From Spirochaetia bacterium UBA5763 (GTDB lineage: Bacteria; Spirochaetota; UBA4802; UBA5550): DNA of 64,000 nucleotides. Shown piece after piece: positions 51,822 through 59,958 of the stretch (positions are counted from its first letter, which is position 1; each line of letters begins with the position of its first letter). Under the pieces are notes generated by a model. That model had not been told where the DNA came from and searched no databases. It saw nothing but the letters and a program-made list of their open reading frames with translations. The DNA is taken from positions 319,730 through 383,729 of the forward strand of contig DIEX01000031.1 in NCBI GenBank assembly GCA_002418835.1. Direction: 5' to 3'. Made by a program: the position numbers and the translations under genes.

Positions 51822-53492
51822 ATGAACTCATTGGATAAAGTATTAAAAACATTACAGGATAAATTCGGGGCAGGTATTACCGGTCACGCGTCACCGCTCC
51901 CCACAAGGCTTTTTATAAATATTAAGGCTGAGAATGTGAGGGAGATATCTAACGAGGTAGTAGCGCTCGGCGGTAGATACCTTGTAGGTATCGGCCATGA
52001 TAATATTGCCCGCGACGGGAATATAGGGATGATTCATACGTTCGGTTTCGATAAAGATAACTTTATTGTACACCTGAACGCGGCAGTACCCGGCAGTAAC
52101 CCTGTTATGCCGTCAATAACACCGGACATACCCGGCGCAGGCTGGTCAGAAAGGGAATATCAGGATCTCCTTGGAATGAAATTTGAAGGACACCCGAAAC
52201 CGAAGAGACTTGTCGTGGCAGATGACTGGCCGGCTGATATATTCCCCATGAGAAAGGAAGTACCTTATAACATGGTCCCGCCAGCTGCTGAAGATGTTGC
52301 ATATCAGCTTGATGAGTGCCCTGAAGGGTGCTCAATAATTCCGGTGGGTCCTTTCCACACAGCGCTTCATGAACCGGAACATTTTGCAGTATATGTTGAT
52401 GGAGAGACAATCAAGGGATGCGACTACCGTGGATTTATGACTCACAGGGGGATTGAGAAACTCTGTGAATCCCAGGTAAGCTATAATGAAGTCCCATTTA
52501 TTGCTGAAAGGATTTGCGGTATCTGCGGTTCTGTACATGCTACAGCTTATTCACAGGCTGTTGAAATGGCTGGAGGAATACCTGTCCCAAAAAGAGCGGA
52601 ATATATAAGAAGCCTTCTTCTTGAAATTGAAAGGCTTCATTCTCATCTCCTCTGGCTTGGAGTCGCAGGGCACCTTATCGGATTTGATACAGTGTTCATG
52701 CAGTCATGGAGAGTCAGGGAAAATATTATGTGGCTCAGTGAGAGAATTACCGGTAACAGGAAAACTTACGGTATGGTAATTGTCGGCGGAGTCAGAAGAG
52801 ATATCACTCCTGAAATTGGTGAGGATATACTTAAAGTCTGTGCTAAAGTTGAAGAGGAAGTAAAAATAATACATAAATCAATTACTGGTGACACTGCATT
52901 ACACAAAAGGACAAAGGGGGTCGGTTATCTTTCAAAAGAAGAGGCCATCAAATGGAGTCTGGTGGGTCCTGTTGCGCGAGCAAGGGGTATCGACATTGAT
53001 GTAAGAAGGGACCATCCGTATGCCGCCTACAGCGAACTCCAGTTCAACGTACCGGTAGTAGATACCTGCGATGTCTGGGGAACGCTTGTAGTCCGGCTTC
53101 TTGAAATCTATGAATCGATCAGCCTTGTAAGGCAGATCATTGCAAAGATGCCCAAAGGCGAGATACTTACTGAACTGAGCGAAGAGATTCCTCCGCTTAA
53201 GCATGGAATTTCTGTTGTTGAAGCGCCAAGGGGAGAATCAGTTCACTTCGTAATTACGGGTGAGGAGAACAGGCCTGACAGGTGGCGTGTCCGCGCCCCG
53301 ACCTATCCGAATCTCCAGGCAATACCTGCGATGCTTCTTAATGATCAGTTCGCGGATTTTCCGATCATTGTCGGTAGCATTGACCCATGCTTCTCATGTA
53401 CAGACAGAGTCGAGGTCGTTAATGTGACATCCGGGAAGAAAAGAATTATGAGCAAGTCTGAAATTGAATTTATATCACGCGGTAACAGGTGA
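51822..53492 (+). CDS. Group 4 [NiFe]-hydrogenase large subunit (HycE-like, NuoC-NuoD fusion)
   Basis: This 556-residue protein has an N-terminal NuoC-like domain (about 1-165), then the NuoD/HycE-like large subunit. Both nickel-binding pairs are complete: RICGICG (C232, C235) and DPCFSCTDR (C523, C526). It should therefore be a genuine hydrogenase rather than an Ehr- or NuoD-type relative that has lost nickel. The 28-residue tail after CTDR is the likely cleavage extension. The start ATG lies in AGAGGTTGGATATG, identical to the start context of the first operon gene. It evolves or oxidises H2 at the membrane arm. Confidence 0.95.
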   Translation: MNSLDKVLKTLQDKFGAGITGHASPLPTRLFINIKAENVREISNEVVALGGRYLVGIGHDNIARDGNIGMIHTFGFDKDNFIVHLNAAVPGSNPVMPSITPDIPGAGWSEREYQDLLGMKFEGHPKPKRLVVADDWPADIFPMRKEVPYNMVPPAAEDVAYQLDECPEGCSIIPVGPFHTALHEPEHFAVYVDGETIKGCDYRGFMTHRGIEKLCESQVSYNEVPFIAERICGICGSVHATAYSQAVEMAGGIPVPKRAEYIRSLLLEIERLHSHLLWLGVAGHLIGFDTVFMQSWRVRENIMWLSERITGNRKTYGMVIVGGVRRDITPEIGEDILKVCAKVEEEVKIIHKSITGDTALHKRTKGVGYLSKEEAIKWSLVGPVARARGIDIDVRRDHPYAAYSELQFNVPVVDTCDVWGTLVVRLLEIYESISLVRQIIAKMPKGEILTELSEEIPPLKHGISVVEAPRGESVHFVITGEENRPDRWRVRAPTYPNLQAIPAMLLNDQFADFPIIVGSIDPCFSCTDRVEVVNVTSGKKRIMSKSEIEFISRGNR

Positions 53493-53504
53493 GGAAGGTA
53501 GATT

Positions 53505-54404
53505 ATGGATATAGTATACATTGTTGTTAATATAGTTATATTCCTTGCTTTCGCTCCTCTTTTCGAAGGGATCGTGAGAAAGCTTACAGCAAAGGTGCAG
53601 TCAAGGCAGGGCCCCCCTGTTATACAGCCCTATTATGACATAATTAAGCTTCTTGGTAAAGAGAATTTTATAGTGGGCAACTGGGCTTTTACTCTTGCTC
53701 CGCTTATGTCATTCGCGGCAATAATTTCAGTAATCTGTTTTGTGCCGTTGGGATATAAAGCAAATTTCCTGACACAGTACGCTGATGTAATTACAATAAT
53801 CTACCTCCTTACATTGGGTGGAGTATCAATACTGCTGGGAGCGCTATCAAGCAAAAATACTTTTGCGATGATGGGTGCAAGCCGTGAGATGGTAACTATG
53901 ATTATGGTTGAACCGGTACTGGCAATGACTTTCTTTGTGGGCGCTGTTAAGGTGAAGAGCCTCGGTATCGATGCCACAATTTTCAGTGTAATGAATACCG
54001 GTTATTCATGGGCGGTAGTGCTCATGATGGCGCTCTATCTCATGGCACTCCAGGCCTTTGTGGGCAAACAGCCTTTTGATATAGCTGAGGCTGAGCAGGA
54101 GATCCTTGAAGGGCCATTCATTGAATACAGCGGGCCTAACTACGCTCTCTTTAAATATTCAATGATGCTTAAACAGATGTTCTATGCGTCACTCTTTGTA
54201 ATGGTTTTTGTGCCATTTTTATACACAGGTGTATACGCTCTTGATATTGCTATTCAGCTCTGTGAAATAGCTCTTGTTTACGTTCTGATTGCTCTTGTGG
54301 GTGCAACAAATCCGAGGCTCAGGATAGACCAGGCTGTAAAATACTATGCTGTACTGATTGTTCTTGCGCTCAGCGCTGTGGGACTCTCTGTGTACGGCAT
54401 ATAA
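53505..54404 (+). CDS. NuoH/HycD-like membrane subunit
   Basis: This 299-residue membrane protein has eight predicted helices and the NuoH/HycD signatures GIVRKLTAKVQSRQGPPVIQPYYDIIKLLGKE and QPFDIAEAEQEILEGPFIEYSG. It anchors the hydrogenase module to the membrane and forms the entry to the proton path. It has normal family length. GAGGAAGG precedes the ATG, 12 nt after the large subunit gene. Confidence 0.94.
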   Translation: MDIVYIVVNIVIFLAFAPLFEGIVRKLTAKVQSRQGPPVIQPYYDIIKLLGKENFIVGNWAFTLAPLMSFAAIISVICFVPLGYKANFLTQYADVITIIYLLTLGGVSILLGALSSKNTFAMMGASREMVTMIMVEPVLAMTFFVGAVKVKSLGIDATIFSVMNTGYSWAVVLMMALYLMALQAFVGKQPFDIAEAEQEILEGPFIEYSGPNYALFKYSMMLKQMFYASLFVMVFVPFLYTGVYALDIAIQLCEIALVYVLIALVGATNPRLRIDQAVKYYAVLIVLALSAVGLSVYGI

Positions 54405-54420
54405 CGGATAGGAGGACTTT

Positions 54421-54966
54421 ATGTGGCTTACAAGTAAAATCAAACAGGTTTTAATGGTAATAAAACCGGGTGTGGTCACTCTGAACTATCCGTTCGAGAA
54501 GAGGCCTGTCCCGGAGAATTTCAGAGGAGCGCCATATTGGGATCACGAAAAGTGTATCGGCTGCGGAGGGTGCGCTAATCACTGTCCGGCAAGGACTATA
54601 CTTGTCCGTGATATCTGCCAGGAGATACGTGTGATGGTATATGACGGATCAAGATGTACATATTGCGGAAGATGCGCTGATGTATGTCCTGAAAAAGCTA
54701 TAACCATGACCGACAGATATGAGCTTGCAACAGATGACAGGCAGGATCTCAACGAAAGCATGGAACTCTTTATGCTCACATGCCAGAGATGCGGAAGATG
54801 CTACGACATGGAAAACGTTAACATGATCGACAGAATGGATCTGCAGGGCTATAGATACGATAATATTGAAGCAAGGACTTTTATCAGGAAAACAACAGAC
54901 AGGTTTGATCCTGAAATGCTGAAAAAGACCGCAGACTATAAAAGACCTTCAAAGATAGGAGAATAG
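54421..54966 (+). CDS. Ferredoxin-like subunit (NuoI/HycF-like)
   Basis: This 181-residue protein has two [4Fe-4S] motifs, CIGCGGCANHCP and CTYCGRCADVCP, as in HycF. A third Cys-rich stretch, CQRCGRCYD, near residue 120 is absent from minimal NuoI and may bind a further cluster or metal. It carries electrons to the small subunit. AGGAGG lies 8 nt before the ATG. Confidence 0.93.
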   Translation: MWLTSKIKQVLMVIKPGVVTLNYPFEKRPVPENFRGAPYWDHEKCIGCGGCANHCPARTILVRDICQEIRVMVYDGSRCTYCGRCADVCPEKAITMTDRYELATDDRQDLNESMELFMLTCQRCGRCYDMENVNMIDRMDLQGYRYDNIEARTFIRKTTDRFDPEMLKKTADYKRPSKIGE

Positions 54967-54968
54967 GT

Positions 54969-55499
54969 ATGTTTGAAAATCTGTCAAAAAAACTATTCGG
55001 TAAATCATTATGGCTGTATCACTGCAATACAGGTGCGTGCAACGGCTGTGATATTGAGATACTCAACGTACTGACTCCATACTACGACGTTGAAAGATTC
55101 GGAATGAAGCTTGTGGCTTCACCTCGACACGCTGATGTAATGCTCCTTTCAGGGGCTGTTACAAGGCCTACACTGCCTCTTGTGAAGAAAGCATATGATG
55201 CGCTGCCCAACCCGAAACTTGTTTTCGGTGTCGGGTCCTGCGCGACAGGGGGCGGCTGCTGGTTCGACTCCTACAATGTAACAGGAGGTGCGGCGGGAGT
55301 TGTCCCTGTGAACTATTTCATACCGGGATGTCCGCCAAGACCTGAGGCTATTATCTATGCTGTAGCTCTCGCTCTGGGCCTTGTTGATAAACAGGTTGCC
55401 CCTGTAGAGCTGAAACAGATGGAGTTCCCGATAGATGTATATGAAAGGAACAAGGCCTGGGAAGAGAGAAATACAATTTATCAGCTGATACAGGACTGA
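54969..55499 (+). CDS. [NiFe]-hydrogenase small subunit (NuoB/HycG-like)
   Basis: This 176-residue protein of the NuoB family has the proximal [4Fe-4S] cysteines CNTGACNGCDIE, GSCATGGGC and PGCPPRPEAI. It is soluble and lacks the signal peptide of uptake hydrogenases, as expected for group 4. It hands electrons directly to the NiFe site. It is separated from the ferredoxin gene by 2 nt. Confidence 0.94.
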   Translation: MFENLSKKLFGKSLWLYHCNTGACNGCDIEILNVLTPYYDVERFGMKLVASPRHADVMLLSGAVTRPTLPLVKKAYDALPNPKLVFGVGSCATGGGCWFDSYNVTGGAAGVVPVNYFIPGCPPRPEAIIYAVALALGLVDKQVAPVELKQMEFPIDVYERNKAWEERNTIYQLIQD

Positions 55500-55514
55500 G
55501 CGGGGAGGTAAGAG

Positions 55515-55916
55515 ATGGCAAAAAGAATACTTCTGGTGGACGACGACAGGGATCTGGTTGTTACCCTGTCTCAGGCCCTAAAAGTCAACAATTTTGAAGT
55601 AGTTGAAGCATACAGTGCTGCCGAGGGACTTAAAAAAGTTCTCTCAGAAAAGCCTGATCTCGTAATATTTGACGTAATGATGGAGACTGATACAGCCGGA
55701 TTTGAAGCAGTTTATCAGATCCGTAATAAAAGAGATACTTCACGGTATAAAGAAGTGATAAATGTCCCTATTATAATGCTTACAGCAATAAATCAGGTGA
55801 CAAATTCACGTTTTTCTCTCAATGCAGAACAGAGTTTTTTGCCCAGTATCAATGATTTTCTCACAAAACCTATAGATATAGATGAGCTTATTGAGAAGAT
55901 CAACAGGTACATATAA
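55515..55916 (+). CDS. Stand-alone receiver (response regulator) protein
   Basis: This 133-residue single receiver domain has DDD at 9-11, acceptor D53 in VIFDVMM and the conserved Lys in LTKPID. There is no output domain, as in CheY or Spo0F-type relays. A loop after the fourth strand (NQVTNSRFSLNAEQSFLPS) is about 10 residues longer than usual. It starts 15 nt after the small subunit gene behind GGGGAGG, so it belongs to the hydrogenase transcript and may report to one of the neighbouring hybrid kinases. Confidence 0.92.
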   Translation: MAKRILLVDDDRDLVVTLSQALKVNNFEVVEAYSAAEGLKKVLSEKPDLVIFDVMMETDTAGFEAVYQIRNKRDTSRYKEVINVPIIMLTAINQVTNSRFSLNAEQSFLPSINDFLTKPIDIDELIEKINRYI

Positions 55917-55933
55917 GCCAAAAAAAATTATTT

Positions 55934-55973
55934 TGGTTGATAAAATTAATGTAATCATTGATTTTATCAACCA
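55934..55973 (+). terminator. Terminator of the hydrogenase operon
   Basis: A perfect 13-bp stem, TGGTTGATAAAAT with ATTTTATCAACCA, has a 14-nt loop right after the receiver gene. Its right arm overlaps the -35 region of the next promoter. Confidence 0.7.
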
Positions 55974-55986
55974 TACTCTTTATAAT
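55958..55986 (+). promoter_or_regulatory. Promoter of the receiver-kinase gene
   Basis: TTGATT, a 17-bp spacer and a perfect TATAAT lie 24 nt before the ATG. The -35 box is embedded in the upstream terminator stem. Confidence 0.72.
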
Positions 55987-56009
55987 GCGAAACGGTGAAA
56001 GGGCCCCAG

Positions 56010-57071
56010 ATGGAAAAAAAAATCTTAATCATTGATGATGAAGACATAGTCCTTAAAAGCTGCATCAGAATACTCCGTAATGACACATATAAGATAGATA
56101 CAGCGTATTCCGGTGAGGAAGGCCTTGCCAGGATTGATCAGGAGAAATATGACCTGGTCATTACCGATCTTATGATGCCCGGTATGAGCGGTATGGATGT
56201 ACTGAGGAGTGTTAAGGATCGTAAACTCGATCTTACCGTTGTAATTTTCACTGGTTATGCCACAGCAGAAACTGCCCGTGAAGCTCTCAAAATGGGAGCT
56301 TTTGATTATATACCTAAACCTTTTACTCCCGAAGAATTCCGTGATGTAGTTCAGAACGCTATTAAGTCAGGGGAGGGGAGCGAGGCCACAATGCTGGACC
56401 TCATGGCAATTGTATCGCATGAACTGAAGAGCCCGGTTGCTGTTGTGCATACAACTGCACAGACTCTTGCAAAGGGATATTTCGGAAATCTTGAACCTAA
56501 GCAGAAAGAGATACTTGAAACAATAATAAGAAACTGTCAGTACCTTGAAGATATTATCAGGAGCTATATAGATCTCTCAAAAATGGAGCTGGATGATATT
56601 GAAGCATTTAACCAGAAAGTGAATCTGGTAGATGATGTAATACAAAACGTACTCGATATCCCTGAGTATTCCTCAAACATGAAGAATATGAAAATTCTGA
56701 CAGATTTCAGAAGCCGTCCCGTTATTCAGGGTGATCCGAACCTGCTTCAGATTGTTGTAACAAACCTTGTAAATAACGCGATAAAGTATGGAAGAGAAAA
56801 TACATCCATAAAGATATCGGTATACGAACAGGATGGTAATGCGCTGTTTTCCATATATAATGAAGGTGTTGGTATTTCTAAAGATGATATTGAAACGAAA
56901 CTATTCAGTAAATTCGGAAGATTGAGGCAGAAGGGAACAGAGGGAGTTAAAGGTTCAGGACTTGGACTCTATATCTGCAAAAAAATAATAGAGAAGCACA
57001 GTGGAAAACTATGGGCGGAATCAGTAGTTGGTCAATATGTTAATTTCTTTTTTACACTCCCCATGAGATAA
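56010..57071 (+). CDS. Receiver-linked histidine kinase
   Basis: This 353-residue soluble protein has an N-terminal receiver (D53 in LVITDLMMP, Lys in IPKPF) followed by HisKA with H137 in AIVSHELKSP and an ATPase domain (NLVNNAIKYG, GSGLGLYICKKI). The receiver-first order suggests that phosphorylation of the receiver gates the kinase. It resembles the kinase part of the GAF kinase at 37342-38634. The chosen ATG follows AAAGGG; an upstream GTG in frame is less likely. It may receive its signal from, or phosphorylate, the receiver protein encoded just before it. Confidence 0.92.
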   Translation: MEKKILIIDDEDIVLKSCIRILRNDTYKIDTAYSGEEGLARIDQEKYDLVITDLMMPGMSGMDVLRSVKDRKLDLTVVIFTGYATAETAREALKMGAFDYIPKPFTPEEFRDVVQNAIKSGEGSEATMLDLMAIVSHELKSPVAVVHTTAQTLAKGYFGNLEPKQKEILETIIRNCQYLEDIIRSYIDLSKMELDDIEAFNQKVNLVDDVIQNVLDIPEYSSNMKNMKILTDFRSRPVIQGDPNLLQIVVTNLVNNAIKYGRENTSIKISVYEQDGNALFSIYNEGVGISKDDIETKLFSKFGRLRQKGTEGVKGSGLGLYICKKIIEKHSGKLWAESVVGQYVNFFFTLPMR

Positions 57072-57165
57072 TTACTTTTTTTATTTTTTTTACAAAAAGT
57101 ATTGATTAAATTTTGTATATAAATCACTAATTAAGAGTATAATTAAAATTGGAAGGGAGCGGTTT

Positions 57166-57504
57166 ATGAAAAACAGGAGAAGAGGACCCGATTTTGTCGT
57201 AAAAGTCATAAACTGGATATCAGGAATATCATGGGGAATCCTGGTAACAATTTTTTTATTTCTGATAATATCAAATCCCACATCCAAAGGTATGTCAGTA
57301 AGCAGACCCTCCTTAAAAGCTACTTCAACAGCATGGATGTCTAACGCTATTTACGCATTTCTTATTTTTCTCATATTACTGAGCATTGCGGGAATTGTGT
57401 TCAATATGACGCGAATGAAGCGTAAAACCGACAAGATGAAACTGACTTTTTTCTTTTCAGGGATTTTAGCTGTAATAGGACTTATTATAATTAATATCGC
57501 ATAA
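57166..57504 (+). CDS. Small three-helix membrane protein of unknown function
   Basis: This 112-residue protein has a basic N terminus (MKNRRRGPDF), three hydrophobic segments (about 13-37, 58-80 and 92-111) and a basic loop TRMKRKTDKMK between the last two. No family is recognised. GGAAGGGAG lies before the ATG. It is monocistronic, ending at a clear terminator. Confidence 0.65.
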   Translation: MKNRRRGPDFVVKVINWISGISWGILVTIFLFLIISNPTSKGMSVSRPSLKATSTAWMSNAIYAFLIFLILLSIAGIVFNMTRMKRKTDKMKLTFFFSGILAVIGLIIINIA

Positions 57505-57527
57505 TAAACTTTAATTCTAAAAGCTGT

Positions 57528-57560
57528 AAAAAAGCCTCTTTTAAAACAAGGGGCTTTTTT
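57528..57560 (+). terminator. Rho-independent terminator
   Basis: AAAAAAGCCTCTT pairs with AAGGGGCTTTTTT (one G-U pair) around a 7-nt loop, followed by further T residues. Confidence 0.9.
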
Positions 57561-57605
57561 TATTGCATTATAATGAGGGTATTAATTATTTTTTTAAATA
57601 ATTTG

Positions 57606-57634
57606 TTGACATTTACGCTATGTTTCTATTTATA
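57606..57634 (+). promoter_or_regulatory. trp promoter
   Basis: A perfect TTGACA, a 17-bp spacer and TTTATA lie just before the leader peptide. Both boxes are covered by the large inverted repeat. The inferred transcription start lies near 57641, only 8 to 14 nt before the leader start codon. Confidence 0.65.
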
Positions 57635-57651
57635 GAAACATAGCGTAAATG
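57610..57651. promoter_or_regulatory. Perfect 19-bp inverted repeat over the trp promoter, probable operator
   Basis: CATTTACGCTATGTTTCTA and its exact complement are separated by only TTTA. The repeat begins in the -35 box and runs past the -10. There is no T tract, so it does not look like a terminator. It is probably the binding site of a dimeric repressor of the trp genes; the sequence does not resemble the TrpR operator of enterobacteria. Confidence 0.7.
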
Positions 57652-57654
57652 GAC

Positions 57655-57732
57655 ATGAAAAAAATAAATAACATAAGATTCTGGTGGTGGCAGGGATTAG
57701 AAATAACTATCCCCGTATCCTGTTTTTTTTAA
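57655..57732 (+). CDS. trpL: trp leader peptide
   Basis: This 25-residue reading frame reads MKKINNIRFWWWQGLEITI and ends PVSCFF. Three consecutive TGG tryptophan codons at 57682-57690 are the hallmark of a trp attenuator: ribosome stalling there reports tryptophan shortage. ATG at 57649 would add two residues (MD). No clear Shine-Dalgarno sequence is visible, perhaps because the transcript is nearly leaderless. It was found by reading the leader and is too short for normal gene calling. Confidence 0.88.
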   Translation: MKKINNIRFWWWQGLEITIPVSCFF

Positions 57733-57735
57733 AAG

Positions 57736-57806
57736 GGAGGAGCGGGGGCCCGCTTCCCTGAAATATTATAATATCAACGGCTGCGGGATAAATGCAGCCG
57801 TTTTTT
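57736..57806 (+). terminator. trp attenuator with competing hairpins
   Basis: The terminator is AACGGCTGC (57776-57784) paired with GCAGCCGTT (57794-57802) plus a T6 run. Upstream, GGGA...AGCGGG pairs with CCCGCTTCCC (57736-57758). CCCGC at 57749-57753 can instead pair with GCGGG at 57783-57787, which would break the terminator, as an antiterminator does. Confidence 0.85.
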
Positions 57807-57821
57807 ATTAATGGAGGTAAC

Positions 57822-59285
57822 ATGTTTCCGGATTTAAACAGACTTAAAAAACTTACTGAGAAATATAACAGGATTCCTCTCTACAGGGAGATGAATATAA
57901 GCATGTTTGATTTTCTTTCAATAATCAATTCATTAAAAGATGAGGAGAGCTTTATTTTTCTTGAAAGTTCTGACAGTACCAGCAGGGCAGGGAGATTCTC
58001 CTACCTCTGCTTTAATCCCGCGGCATTAGTGACCGCTTATAGTGACCATGTAGTTGTAAGTCATCACGGTTCCGTAACAAGGACAGAGGAGGATTTATTT
58101 ACTTTCCTTAAAAGGGAGAGCGCAAAATTTAATTCACCCGATATCGATGGGTTCGGTGATTTTAACGGGGGATTTACAGGCTATATAAGCTATGAGGCTG
58201 TAAACCATACAGGTATATTGAGAAGAAAAATTAAATCAGGAAACCTCCGGCCTGTGGCGGAACTTCTTCTAATAGATGATTTTATTGTGTACGATAATAT
58301 TCTGAGAAAATTTTTTGCCTCAACTCCGGTTTATACTGAAAGAGGTGAGCTCGGCACTGAAGTGCAAAGGGCCTCAGAGAGGCTTGATGAGATTGAGGAG
58401 TTTATTGTAAATCTGATTCAAAATTCAAAAATAAGTTTTCTGCCGTCAAGGCCTTTTGAAATAAAAATGGAATACAATGATTCAGATAGTTCATTTCTGA
58501 AAAAAGTCGGAGCCGTTAAAGATGAGATCTGTTCCGGCGAGATAATCCAGGGTGTCATAAGCCGGAGGATGTCAGTGAAAAACAGAATTAACCCCTTCAG
58601 TTTTTATCTGAAGCTCAGGGATGTTAATCCCTCTCCTTATATGTATTTCCTTAAGTTCGGGGAGAGGTTTATTACCGGCTGCTCTCCCGAGACTCACCTC
58701 CGGATGAAGGGAAACAGAATGCTTCTGAAACCCATAGCAGGCACAGCGCCAATACCTGAGAAAAGGAATGACAGAAAGATAGGCCGTAAAAATCTTCTGC
58801 GTGACCAGAAGGAGCGTGCTGAGCACCTTATGCTGGTGGATCTCGCGAGAAATGATCTCAGCCGTATTGCTGCAAAGGGATCTGTATCTGTTGCTGAGTT
58901 TATGAAGGTTGAGGACTTCTCACATGTAATGCATATTGTATCAAGCGTTAAAGGGATAATGCGTGAGGGGCTCACTGCTGTTGATGCATTCCGTGAGACT
59001 TTTCCTGCGGGTACTGTTTCCGGCGCTCCGAAAGTCCGGGCAATTGAGATTATTGATGACCTTGAAGAACATGAGAGATGGGCTTATGCAGGAGCTGTGG
59101 GCTACTTCGGCTTTAACAGATCCTGTGATACATGTATAACTCTCCGTACGGCTTATTTTGATGGTGACGATGTTTTTACACAGGGTGGCGCTGGGGTGGT
59201 GTTTGACAGCGTTCCTCAGAATGAGCTCAATGAGATAAATCATAAACTCAGGGCTCTTACAACAAGTATGGGATACGCGGTATAG
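57822..59285 (+). CDS. trpE: Anthranilate synthase component I
   Basis: This 487-residue enzyme converts chorismate with ammonia (from TrpG) to anthranilate. The chorismate-binding core is intact: GEIIQGVISRRM, FITGCSPETHLRM, IAGTAPI, LMLVDLARNDLSR, PAGTVSGAPKVRA and GAVGYF. The N-terminal FLESSDSTSRAGRFSYL corresponds to the LLES tryptophan feedback site. The ATG follows GGAGG, 16 nt after the attenuator. The PabB alternative is disfavoured by the tryptophan-coding leader. Confidence 0.95.
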   Translation: MFPDLNRLKKLTEKYNRIPLYREMNISMFDFLSIINSLKDEESFIFLESSDSTSRAGRFSYLCFNPAALVTAYSDHVVVSHHGSVTRTEEDLFTFLKRESAKFNSPDIDGFGDFNGGFTGYISYEAVNHTGILRRKIKSGNLRPVAELLLIDDFIVYDNILRKFFASTPVYTERGELGTEVQRASERLDEIEEFIVNLIQNSKISFLPSRPFEIKMEYNDSDSSFLKKVGAVKDEICSGEIIQGVISRRMSVKNRINPFSFYLKLRDVNPSPYMYFLKFGERFITGCSPETHLRMKGNRMLLKPIAGTAPIPEKRNDRKIGRKNLLRDQKERAEHLMLVDLARNDLSRIAAKGSVSVAEFMKVEDFSHVMHIVSSVKGIMREGLTAVDAFRETFPAGTVSGAPKVRAIEIIDDLEEHERWAYAGAVGYFGFNRSCDTCITLRTAYFDGDDVFTQGGAGVVFDSVPQNELNEINHKLRALTTSMGYAV

Positions 59286-59294
59286 AGGTTTAAT

Positions 59295-59855
59295 ATGATT
59301 TTACTTGTAGATAATTACGATTCATTCACATATAATGTTGTTCATTCACTTGAACGGCTCGGGGAGGATGTAGAAGTAATCAGGAATGATCATGATTTCG
59401 ATTCAATCGATTTCAGCAGATACAAAGCTGTTATATTATCCCCGGGGCCCTCAAATCCGGATAATGCGGGTATAACTCTTGATGTTATAGAAAAAAATCC
59501 GGGGCTCCCTCTGCTGGGGATATGCCTCGGTATGCAGGCTATTGTTCAGAGTTTCGGAGGAAAAATTGTCAGAGCACCGGGAATTGTGCATGGTAAACAG
59601 GATACAATTTCTCATACAGGTGAAGGACTCTTCCATGGCGTGCCTCAGAAATTCAGAGCAGTGAGGTACCATTCACTCTGCGCCGAGAAGGAGAGTTTTC
59701 CGGCAGATCTTGATATAGAGGCTTTTTCATCAGATGGTGTTATCCAGAGTGTGCGGCATAAAAATAAAAATATTTACGGTATCCAGTTTCATCCTGAATC
59801 ATATATGACTGAATATGGAGATGATATTTTCAGAAATTTTCTGAATCAGCAATAA
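59295..59855 (+). CDS. trpG: Anthranilate synthase glutamine amidotransferase
   Basis: This 186-residue class I glutamine amidotransferase has nucleophile C77 in LLGICLGMQ and the catalytic His and Glu in FHPES (166, 168). DNYDSFTYNVV and LSPGPSNPDNAG mark the TrpG/PabA branch. It supplies ammonia to TrpE and lies 9 nt after it. No trpD, C, F, B or A follows, so the remaining pathway genes are elsewhere. It may also serve PabB in folate synthesis. Confidence 0.94.
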   Translation: MILLVDNYDSFTYNVVHSLERLGEDVEVIRNDHDFDSIDFSRYKAVILSPGPSNPDNAGITLDVIEKNPGLPLLGICLGMQAIVQSFGGKIVRAPGIVHGKQDTISHTGEGLFHGVPQKFRAVRYHSLCAEKESFPADLDIEAFSSDGVIQSVRHKNKNIYGIQFHPESYMTEYGDDIFRNFLNQQ

Positions 59856-59958
59856 TCTATGGTAAATTAATTTTATTGATTATTTTTCTCTCCTTTATTA
59901 TAATTAAAATATGTAAGTGCAAAATATATAATTGGTTTGATTATAAGGAGAGAATACA

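Noticed and set aside
57606..57660. Rho-independent terminator in the trp leader palindrome
   Set aside because: The inverted repeat overlaps the promoter boxes and lacks a U tract; a separate, proper terminator occurs at 57776-57806.
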